A DNA stretch of 8,670 nt from Opitutales bacterium (lineage in GTDB: Bacteria; Verrucomicrobiota; Verrucomicrobiia; Opitutales; JAFGAQ01), in the NCBI GenBank assembly GCA_028704125.1, contig JAQVLM010000108.1, positions 1-8,670 of the forward strand. Reading direction: 5' to 3'. The translations under genes and the position numbers were made by a program. Positions within the stretch are counted from its first letter, which is position 1. Each line of letters begins with the position of its first letter. Of this stretch, positions 1 to 6,540 are shown piece after piece. The notes under the pieces were generated by a model. The model was not told the origin of the DNA. It did no database searches and saw only the letters and a list, made by a program, of their open reading frames with translations.

Positions 1-2
1 CC

Positions 3-2921
3 ATGGTTCAAATCCAGAAAGACCTGAACAGCCTGAGCAGGGACACACTTGTGCTTCTCATTCTCTTCAATGTCGATTCGGATGGAAATTACTTCAGTTT
101 CGAAGAAAGCGCACGGCTCATAGCAGCAGCTTCACCCGTTCCGGTTTATGGACTATGGGACTTCTATGTTGGCTCTGGAGTTGTCGGTGGACACGTTGCC
201 AACGGCTTGAAACAGGGAGAAAAGGCCGCGGAACTTGCCCTCAGTATTCTCAAGCACCCGAAAGGAATGCCGCCTTTGACCGATAGCCCAAACCACACAC
301 TGCTGGACGGATCCGTCATGCAATCCTTCGGAATGTCCGAAAACACCATACCCAAACATGCCGAAGTAGTCTCTATTCCATCGGGATGGATGCGTCAACA
401 ATGGCAACGTGAGGCAAAAGCGTCCGGCTTCAGTTATGAAATGTTCGAAAAACATGGGGCGATCATGATGCTCATTTCTCCGGACGATGGGCGTATTCTC
501 GATGCGAATCCCGCCGCTTCCGCCTTTTACGGATTCACTCAGGACGAGTTAAGGGACCGAACGGTGTTCGATCTCAATACCATGTCGAGAGAGAGAATCC
601 GCGATGAGATGCAACGTGCCACTCTGGAGCAACGAAACGCGTTCTCGTTTACCCACCGGCTTGCGGATGGATCAGAACGCGAGATCGAGACCTATTCCTG
701 GCCGATCACGATAAAGAACAAAAAAGTGTTGTTCTCGATTGTGCATGATGTCAGCGAGCGAAACACGGCCGAAAGACAACTGGCATCCCAATCCAAAACC
801 CTTCTGCGCCGCACCGTCATCTTCCTGACCCTGCTGGGCTTTGCGTTGGTTGTGCAGATTGTGATCATATTCCAGTTGATCCACAGTCTGAAAGCACGAC
901 GGGAAGCGATGGCATCCCTCAAAAACAGTCGTGAGCAGTATCGTCTACTCGCTGAAAGGTCTTCGGATGTAGTGTGGGTGCTCGATCTCGAAACCGGTCG
1001 GTTCCGATACATCAGTCCATCAGTGCACCGACTCCGGGGATACACAGCGGAAGAAGTGATGGAACAAACCCTCGAAGAAGTAATGACCCCCACTTCTCTC
1101 GCATATGTTCAATCCATACTCCCGCAAAAGATCGAGGCTTTCAACCGGGGAGAATCCTCGTCATCCACGGAGCAGTTTGAACAAATCCGAAAAGATGGCA
1201 GTTCCGTATGGACAGAGTCTGTCATGTCCCTGACGCTCAACAAAGAAACCGGACACATTGAAGCCATCGGGGCAAGCCGCAACATCACGGCCCGAAAAAA
1301 GGTTCAGGACGCACTGATCGACGCAAACAAACAACTAACCGAGGCAGTTGCGCAGGCACGGGCGGCTAACCGTGCAAAAGCAGAGTTTCTTGCCAACATG
1401 AGTCACGAGATCCGAACCCCGATGAACGCGATCATCGGGATGACACATCTCCTGCTCGACACGCCACTCAACGAGGAACAGAACAACTACGCAGAGACGG
1501 TTCGTGCGAGCGCTGACTCACTGCTTGCGCTGATCAACGACATTCTCGATCTGTCCAAGATAGAAGCAGGGAAGTTTGAGCTGTTCCTGCAATCATTCGA
1601 ACTTCGCACGCTCATCGAGGAAACCATTTCCATGCTGGCGTTTCAGGCACACAGCAAAGGCCTGAGACTGATTGCGTGGATACACCGGAACACACCTTCC
1701 CTGGTCACAGGTGATCCGGACCGCCTGCGCCAGATCCTGATCAACCTTGTCGGAAACGCCATCAAGTTCACCGATACCGGGGAAATCATCGTGCGGGTCG
1801 AGCCAACCCTGGATTGTGAACCACAGAAGTGCCATTTACGTATCTCCGTTAAAGACACAGGGGTCGGCATTCCTCCGGAAAAATCGGGTAGACTGTTTCA
1901 GAAATTTGCCCAGATTGACGCCTCTCTGACCCGCAAAAAAGGGGGGACTGGACTGGGCCTCGCGATATCCAAAGAACTCGTCGAGAGAATGGGCGGGAAA
2001 ATCGGAGTAAACAGTGTATGGGGCGAAGGATCCGAGTTCTGGTTCACGCTGTGGCTTGAGGTGTCCCAGTCATCCGAGTCCGCATCCAAAGTCAAAGCGT
2101 TTGGAGATAAAAACGCACTCATCATCGATTCCAACCCAAGACATGCCGAAGCAGTTGCCGAGACGCTCAGCCAGTGGGGTATTCAGGCACGCACCGCACC
2201 CAACATCGAAGATGCCATTCGGGAAGGATTTAATAACGATCCGGTTGACGTTGTCTTTGTTCAAAACACCGGCGCACCATCCGAACTGAGTTCGTCACTC
2301 CTCAAACTGCGCAAAAGCATGCAGAATTCACCTGACGGGATCATCGTGAAAATGCACCCGCTCGGTCAGCTCAAGGACAACCACCCACAATCCGGGCAGG
2401 ACTTTGACGCGTCCATCACCGTGCCAATCCGCAGCCGCGATCTATTCCAAGTGCTCGATCAGGCCGAAAGACCCCATCAAGGGGATTTGGATCCATCCCA
2501 CAAAACCGGATCGCGAGAGCAGGACAGGGCGCCACAATCGCAAGCCAAAATCCTTTTGGTCGAAGACAACACCACCAATCAAATGGTGGCCAAGCAGCTG
2601 CTTAAACGTGCGGGATTCTGCCCTGATATCGCATCAAATGGAGAGGAAGCGCTCCGGATGCTGAATGAAACCGACTACGATGCGGTATTAATGGACATTC
2701 AAATGCCAGTCATGGATGGGATAGAAGCCACCCGACGCATCCGCAGCCAAGATGGCAGCGTGAAAAACCCGTCGATTCCCATCATTGCAATCACGGCCCA
2801 TTCCATGAAAGGGGACCGCGAGTATTTCCTGTCAGTGGGAATGAATGACTACATCTCCAAGCCAATTGATGCGGAGCACCTGGACCAGACAATCACCAGA
2901 TGGACCTCACCAAAGGATTGA
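3..2921 (+). CDS. Hybrid sensor histidine kinase with ABC-type substrate-binding sensor, two PAS and two receiver domains (5' partial)
   Basis: Membrane sensor kinase that probably autophosphorylates in response to an external ligand and passes phosphate to its own receiver. Numbering is from the first ATG (972 residues). Residues 1-128 resemble the C-terminal half of the ABC_sub_bind family (VPVYGLWDFYVGSGVVGG, then SIPSG), so the true start and signal peptide lie before the window. PAS 1 spans about 146-258 and a single transmembrane helix 271-293. PAS 2 spans about 311-435 and a short coiled coil 436-460. The HisKA H-box MSHEIRTPM gives phospho-acceptor H468. The HATPase has N585, DTGVGIP (618-624) and GGTGLGL (647-653). 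Residues 701-822 form a receiver-like fold lacking the acceptor Asp (Q754) and the conserved Lys (V807). Residues 847-968 are an intact receiver: E854/D855, acceptor D898, T931, K953. There is no C-terminal HPt or output domain, so a separate HPt protein or regulator is presumably needed. Domain calls are strong; ligand unknown. Confidence 0.93.
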   Translation: MVQIQKDLNSLSRDTLVLLILFNVDSDGNYFSFEESARLIAAASPVPVYGLWDFYVGSGVVGGHVANGLKQGEKAAELALSILKHPKGMPPLTDSPNHTLLDGSVMQSFGMSENTIPKHAEVVSIPSGWMRQQWQREAKASGFSYEMFEKHGAIMMLISPDDGRILDANPAASAFYGFTQDELRDRTVFDLNTMSRERIRDEMQRATLEQRNAFSFTHRLADGSEREIETYSWPITIKNKKVLFSIVHDVSERNTAERQLASQSKTLLRRTVIFLTLLGFALVVQIVIIFQLIHSLKARREAMASLKNSREQYRLLAERSSDVVWVLDLETGRFRYISPSVHRLRGYTAEEVMEQTLEEVMTPTSLAYVQSILPQKIEAFNRGESSSSTEQFEQIRKDGSSVWTESVMSLTLNKETGHIEAIGASRNITARKKVQDALIDANKQLTEAVAQARAANRAKAEFLANMSHEIRTPMNAIIGMTHLLLDTPLNEEQNNYAETVRASADSLLALINDILDLSKIEAGKFELFLQSFELRTLIEETISMLAFQAHSKGLRLIAWIHRNTPSLVTGDPDRLRQILINLVGNAIKFTDTGEIIVRVEPTLDCEPQKCHLRISVKDTGVGIPPEKSGRLFQKFAQIDASLTRKKGGTGLGLAISKELVERMGGKIGVNSVWGEGSEFWFTLWLEVSQSSESASKVKAFGDKNALIIDSNPRHAEAVAETLSQWGIQARTAPNIEDAIREGFNNDPVDVVFVQNTGAPSELSSSLLKLRKSMQNSPDGIIVKMHPLGQLKDNHPQSGQDFDASITVPIRSRDLFQVLDQAERPHQGDLDPSHKTGSREQDRAPQSQAKILLVEDNTTNQMVAKQLLKRAGFCPDIASNGEEALRMLNETDYDAVLMDIQMPVMDGIEATRRIRSQDGSVKNPSIPIIAITAHSMKGDREYFLSVGMNDYISKPIDAEHLDQTITRWTSPKD

Positions 2922-2961
2922 ATAGACAACTCAATTTAAACCAACGGGTCGGTGTTTTCCA

Positions 2962-2990
2962 TTGACCCTACTTATCGAATACTTTTTCAT
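2962..2990 (+). promoter_or_regulatory. Candidate sigma-70-type promoter for the pseudopilin gene
   Basis: A TTGACC box (2962-2967, 5 of 6 to the -35 consensus) and a TTTCAT box (2985-2990, 4 of 6 to the -10) are separated by exactly 17 bp. Transcription would begin near 2997, giving a leader of about 20 nt before the ATG at 3018. The site lies inside the longer reading frame that begins with GTG at 2952, so it also favours the later start. It rests on pattern matching only; sigma preferences of this organism are unknown. Confidence 0.4.
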
Positions 2991-3017
2991 GTTGGCACAC
3001 TACACTCTGCCAAAGAC

Positions 3018-3704
3018 ATGAAAACCCTGATCCGCGCTCATCAAGCTAACCATCGTGGTTTCACACTGGTCGAATTGCTGACTGTCATTGCCGTAATAGC
3101 GATCTTGGCCGCTATCATCATCCCATCCGTCGGCAAAGTCCGGGAGAATGCAATCCGGGCGAAATCAGCCACCAACATGAGGTCGGTTGCCCAAGCCTAT
3201 CTCACCTTCTCGACCACAAATGGTCGATCCCGCGCCATTCCAGTATCAACGCCAACCGTTCAAGACTGGGCAGGCCACCTGGCAAGGGAAGTCGACTTAA
3301 ACGATGCGAGCCTGTACTACATCGACTCGGATCCAATCGTATCTCAGGCAGCATCACTACCCCTTGTTGTCGGCAGTGGTAAAGGCTCAACATTCAGCGT
3401 TTCGGAAGAATTCCGCGCCCTCAATCCCAGCTATGCGGTGGTGGCAGGGATAGCTCCAAATGCCCCCACCACCACTACGCCCCTAATGTTCACCCGCGGC
3501 CTGAACCCGGACGGCACATGGGAGCCTACCTCTCCATGGAGCGGCGAAGGCGGACACATTGTCTTTCTTGACGGACATGTCCGCTTCTTCACTGACCTTT
3601 CGGAAAACGGAGGCGAACTGGTCAACTACCAAACGCAGGAACGCACATCCGACATCCGCCTCGCGATCAGTCCCGGCGCGGTTATTCTGAACAATACACC
3701 CTAG
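3018..3704 (+). CDS. Prepilin-like (type II secretion/type IV pilin N-terminal) protein with DGH C-terminal motif
   Basis: 228-residue exported or surface protein of the pseudopilin-like class that is expanded in Verrucomicrobia, Lentisphaerae and Planctomycetes. The N-terminus has a basic 14-residue leader ending RG, then FTLVELL with Glu at mature position 5 (E19). A hydrophobic helix follows to about residue 38 (TVIAVIAILAAIIIPSV). This is the class III signal cut and N-methylated by prepilin peptidase. Residues 178-191 carry GGHIVFLDGHVRFF, resembling the 'H-X9-DG' motif near the end of DUF1559-type proteins. The body is rich in Ser, Thr and Pro. A GTG at 2952 would give a 36-residue leader; I prefer the ATG because its leader has the usual length and a candidate promoter lies between the two starts. 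No clear ribosome binding site precedes it. No pilus or secretion genes adjoin it, so the assembly machinery must lie elsewhere. Specific function unknown. Confidence 0.85.
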   Translation: MKTLIRAHQANHRGFTLVELLTVIAVIAILAAIIIPSVGKVRENAIRAKSATNMRSVAQAYLTFSTTNGRSRAIPVSTPTVQDWAGHLAREVDLNDASLYYIDSDPIVSQAASLPLVVGSGKGSTFSVSEEFRALNPSYAVVAGIAPNAPTTTTPLMFTRGLNPDGTWEPTSPWSGEGGHIVFLDGHVRFFTDLSENGGELVNYQTQERTSDIRLAISPGAVILNNTP

Positions 3705-3715
3705 TAACCAAGCCG

Positions 3716-3734
3716 GCAGGGAAGAAGCCCCTGC
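3716..3734. terminator. Possible terminator hairpin between convergent genes
   Basis: An inverted repeat, GCAGGG (3716-3721) and CCCTGC (3729-3734) with a 7-nt loop, sits 12 bp after the pseudopilin stop and 52 bp beyond the end of the convergent lipoprotein gene. It is GC-rich and well placed to end transcription from either side. However, no T-tract follows it on either strand, so intrinsic termination is uncertain. Confidence 0.3.
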
Positions 3735-3786
3735 TACCCGGACCTCATCCAACGCAGCCGATTCCGGAACACCCGGTCAAAACGCC

Positions 3787-4005
3787 TTATTCTCCCGCAG
3801 TCTTGCTTACCTCGGACTCACCCTCTGCCACAAGATCTGCTGCGCTAGCGGACACCTCTTTCGCCTTGTCCACCGACTTTTTGAGGTAAGTGCTCTCTCT
3901 GGGCTCTTCAGATTTGGTCGATGCGGGAGGATTCCCACACGCTCCCAGGCAAAGAGCGGAGACGACAAAACCCAGACTGATCATTTTGAGGAAGTAATGC
4001 TTCAT
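3787..4005 (-). CDS. Small predicted lipoprotein
   Basis: 72-residue protein on the minus strand. From the ATG at 4005 it reads MKHYFLKMISLGFVVSALCLGACG, a typical lipoprotein signal: basic n-region, hydrophobic core, and lipobox L20-G21-A22-C23. Lipidation would occur at C23, leaving a mature part of 50 residues. Gly after the Cys suggests no inner-membrane retention if E. coli-like Lol rules apply. The mature part has a Pro/Ser/Lys stretch, then a charged Ala/Lys/Glu/Ser region (about 38-70) likely to be helical, as in many tiny envelope lipoproteins. An upstream in-frame ATG at 4047 adds 14 residues and is less likely, because the later start gives the better signal peptide. No family recognised. 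It ends facing the pseudopilin gene and begins back-to-back with the pyrophosphatase gene, with about 210 bp between the starts. No convincing ribosome binding site. The signal peptide is the main evidence that the gene is real. Confidence 0.65.
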   Translation of the reverse strand: MKHYFLKMISLGFVVSALCLGACGNPPASTKSEEPRESTYLKKSVDKAKEVSASAADLVAEGESEVSKTAGE

Positions 4006-4214
4006 AACAGAACACGTTTTGAAAACAAAGATGGTTAAAAGAGTCATGGTAGCCGATCACCAAGGCCCATGCAAGCCGACACAGGTTTTTCTTTGAAGAC
4101 GCCAAGGCATCGGAGCGGCGCGGGAACACGCCATCCATGCGAAACGATTCAAACTACCCCGCAGAACCCCTTTCCCGGCTTGCACCGGAACCGGCATCTC
4201 TCATATTGATTGCC

Positions 4215-5906
4215 ATGCCCGGAGAATTCCACTCGATCGAAGATACCATTTTTGTAATCGGACATAAGAACCCCGATACCGACTCCATCTGTTCGGCAAT
4301 CGGATACGCCGCCTACAAACAGGCGACCGGAGAATCCGGCTACGTCGCTGCACGGTGCGGCAACTCCAACCCACGCATCGATGCCGTCCTGAAGCGCTTT
4401 GGAGTGCCACTTCCGGTTTTCATCGGAGATGTCACGCCGAGAGTCCGGGATATTATGAAACGCAAACCCCACTGCGCCAAGCTTTCTGACACCTGCTCAG
4501 AAGCACTTGAAGCCATGGATAAGTATGACTTTCGCGCGCTTCCGGTGGTGGACGAAGCCGATCATCTCAAGGGACTGATTTCGATCTTTCATCTGGGTCA
4601 ATATTTCACGCCGCAAGTGCGCAATCCCCTTGAAATGCGAAGGGTCCGGAGCAGGGTTTCCGATATCATCCGGGCGCTCAAAGCCAAGGTGATTCATTCC
4701 ATTGACACGGAAAGGGAGGAGGAGCTGTTCGTTCGAGTAGGGGCAATGGACATACGTTCTTTCGATCTGTTTCACGACGAAAAGACCATTCCTGCGAAAT
4801 CGAGTATCGTCGTGGTCGGGGACCGCTGGGACATTCAGGAAAAGAGCATTCAGCTGGGAGTGAGGCTGCTGGTGATCACCGGAAACCTCAAAGTGGAAAA
4901 AGACATCATAGAACGTGCCATCGACAAGGGTATCAGTCTGGTGGTGAGTCCCTACGACACTGCAACGACATCCTGGATCATCCGTTCGGCGACCAGCATA
5001 CGGCACATTGCGGACCCGGTGGCGCACTCATTCCGCGAGTCGGACACGCTGAGCATGGTCAAACGAAGGATTCTGGAGCAAGTGGCGCCGCTTTACACCG
5101 TTATTGGAGAAGACGACAGGCTCATCGGGGTATTCTCCAAGTCCGACCTTTTGCGCCCCGTCAAAACACGTATTGCCTTGGTTGACCACAATGAAATGAG
5201 TCAAGCCGTTGATGGAGCCCGTGAGGTTCAAATCGTCGAAATCATCGACCATCATCGCCTCGGAAACCCGGGAACGGAGCAACCCGTGCTGTTCATCAAT
5301 CAACCGGTGGGGTCCACCTCGACAATCGTGGCCGATCTTTTCCGGCGCAGCGGATTGACACCTGATCCGGCAACCGCCGGGCTATTGATGGCGGGATTGA
5401 TATCGGACACACTGCACCTCAACAGCCCGACAACAACATCGACGGACCGGGATCACCTATCCTGGCTCTCGGCGATCGCGAAGACCGATCCATCCGAGCT
5501 TGCCCATCTCATTTTCAATTCCGGAAGCGTGTTACTTGAAGACGATCCGGAAAAGATCATCCTCATGGACTGCAAGACCTATGACCATGGAAACCTGAGA
5601 TTCTCCGTTTCGCAGATCGAAGAACTCGGTTTTGACAATCTCTGGAAACGCTACGACATCCTGATGCGCACCCTCGAAAGCTACAGGAGAAAGAACAACC
5701 TGACCTTCTCCGGGCTGCTGGTAACTGACATCAACCATCAGGATTCCCTCTTCCTTATCACCGGCGACGCCTCTCTGGTGGAATCGATTTCTTATCCGAG
5801 GGCCAAGGAACACGGAGTATTTGAGATGAAGGACGTGGTGAGTCGTAAAAAACAATTGATCCCCTACCTCAGCAGTTGTATGAAAAGCATTGGAATACTG
5901 CCTTGA
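4215..5906 (+). CDS. ppaC: Family II (Mn/Co-dependent) inorganic pyrophosphatase with CBS-DRTGG-CBS regulatory insert
   Basis: Cytoplasmic hydrolase that splits pyrophosphate to two phosphates, pulling biosynthetic reactions forward. From the ATG at 4215 (563 residues), the DHH catalytic domain opens with GHKNPDTDS (H17, D21, D23 as metal ligands). It is interrupted by CBS 1 (about 68-131), a DRTGG-like domain (about 145-255, with VVGDRWDIQ) and CBS 2 (about 258-315). It resumes with DHN (324-326), DHH (345-347) and a SDT motif (D398). The DHHA2 domain holds K454 and the C-terminal substrate-binding SRKKQ (543-547), so all expected catalytic residues are present. Total length matches CBS-containing pyrophosphatases, roughly 550 residues against about 310 for the plain enzyme. 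In characterised relatives the CBS pair binds adenine nucleotides: AMP/ADP inhibit, and diadenosine polyphosphates activate those with DRTGG. An in-frame ATG at 4137 would add 26 residues. I chose 4215 because relatives begin about 10-15 residues before the first motif; neither start has a good ribosome binding site. Confidence 0.93.
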   Translation: MPGEFHSIEDTIFVIGHKNPDTDSICSAIGYAAYKQATGESGYVAARCGNSNPRIDAVLKRFGVPLPVFIGDVTPRVRDIMKRKPHCAKLSDTCSEALEAMDKYDFRALPVVDEADHLKGLISIFHLGQYFTPQVRNPLEMRRVRSRVSDIIRALKAKVIHSIDTEREEELFVRVGAMDIRSFDLFHDEKTIPAKSSIVVVGDRWDIQEKSIQLGVRLLVITGNLKVEKDIIERAIDKGISLVVSPYDTATTSWIIRSATSIRHIADPVAHSFRESDTLSMVKRRILEQVAPLYTVIGEDDRLIGVFSKSDLLRPVKTRIALVDHNEMSQAVDGAREVQIVEIIDHHRLGNPGTEQPVLFINQPVGSTSTIVADLFRRSGLTPDPATAGLLMAGLISDTLHLNSPTTTSTDRDHLSWLSAIAKTDPSELAHLIFNSGSVLLEDDPEKIILMDCKTYDHGNLRFSVSQIEELGFDNLWKRYDILMRTLESYRRKNNLTFSGLLVTDINHQDSLFLITGDASLVESISYPRAKEHGVFEMKDVVSRKKQLIPYLSSCMKSIGILP

Positions 5907-5962
5907 TCGGACATTCAATCCTACGGGACGTTATTCCATCATACCTCTCGATCAAGCACCCC

Positions 5963-5970
5963 AAAAAAGG
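5963..5970 (+). promoter_or_regulatory. Ribosome binding site deciding the bactofilin GTG start
   Basis: The purine run AAAAAAGG ends 6 nt before the GTG at 5977, the usual Shine-Dalgarno spacing. The alternative starts, TTG at 5890 (inside the pyrophosphatase gene) and ATG at 6001, lack a comparable site, so the GTG is preferred. Confidence 0.5.
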
Positions 5971-5976
5971 ATTCTT

Positions 5977-6444
5977 GTGACCCAACAGACAGAAAGACAG
6001 ATGATCATCGGTTACGGCATATCGGTTGAAGGCCGTATCGAAAACTGTGAACGACTGGTTTTGGACGGTAATCTCTCCGCCGAACTCGCAGACGTCCAAA
6101 GCCTCATCATCAACGAAACCGGCTCATTCCGGGGCAACGGGTCCGTAAAACATGCCGAAATCGGGGGACGCTTTGAAGGAGAGTTGATTGTTGCGGATCA
6201 CATCACCATCCTATCGACTGGGCGAATCGAAGGAAAAGTCACCTACTCCTCCATTGAGATCAAACCCGGTGGCAAATTCACTGGCGAGATTATCCTGAGG
6301 GATGCTGAACCGGAACCGGAAAGCATGACGAGCAATCCACACATGGACGGCAGTTTTGAAATCCCTTCCGGCAACGACGATGATGAAGAAGACTATATCG
6401 ACCGGGCACTCAAAAACCGGATCGCCCAAAGACCGGATCTTTGA
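5977..6444 (+). CDS. Bactofilin family polymer-forming cytoskeletal protein
   Basis: 155-residue protein starting at GTG (residue 1) with a good upstream purine run. Residues about 10-108 form the bactofilin (DUF583) domain. This is a right-handed beta-helix built from short repeats spaced by Gly/hydrophobic residues: IIGYGISVEGRI, LVLDGNLSAEL, SLIINETGSFRGN, AEIGGRFEGEL, TILSTGRIEGKV, SIEIKPGGKFTGEI. Bactofilins polymerise without nucleotide into filaments or patches at the membrane and act as scaffolds in cell shape, stalk formation, polarity and recruitment of cell-wall enzymes. The N-terminal tail is short (about 9 residues). The C-terminal tail (110-155) is acidic and probably disordered (GNDDDEEDYID), then ends in a basic stretch. 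The gene lies 70 bp after the pyrophosphatase and 96 bp before the GAP1-like gene, all on one strand, so co-transcription is possible. No adjacent M23 peptidase gene, a common bactofilin partner, is seen. Family assignment is strong; the specific role is unknown. Confidence 0.9.
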   Translation: MTQQTERQMIIGYGISVEGRIENCERLVLDGNLSAELADVQSLIINETGSFRGNGSVKHAEIGGRFEGELIVADHITILSTGRIEGKVTYSSIEIKPGGKFTGEIILRDAEPEPESMTSNPHMDGSFEIPSGNDDDEEDYIDRALKNRIAQRPDL

Positions 6445-6540
6445 CAACCGGCCATTTTGCTTGAAACCCCGCTTCTGGTCTGCATACCTGTTCAAAAGCC
6501 AATAACGGGCCAACTCGATAAACTCGTGTAATAGACGGGG

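Noticed and set aside
692..1093. A 133-residue minus-strand frame inside the histidine kinase gene.
   Set aside because: It lies wholly antisense to well-supported PAS and transmembrane coding sequence and has no domain or signal of its own.
2915..2935. ATTGA/TCAAT inverted repeat after the histidine kinase stop, as a terminator.
   Set aside because: The stem is only 5 AT-rich pairs and is not followed by a T-run.
4180..4207. TTGCAC-N16-CATATT just before the ATG at 4215, as a promoter giving a leaderless pyrophosphatase mRNA.
   Set aside because: Only 7 of 12 consensus positions match; not better than expected by chance.
6441..6446. Perfect -35 hexamer TTGACA overlapping the bactofilin stop codon.
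   Set aside because: No acceptable -10 element lies 16-18 bp downstream.
6527..6532. TGTAAT as a -10 element for the GAP1-like gene.
   Set aside because: No -35 match at the right distance, and the implied start would leave almost no leader.
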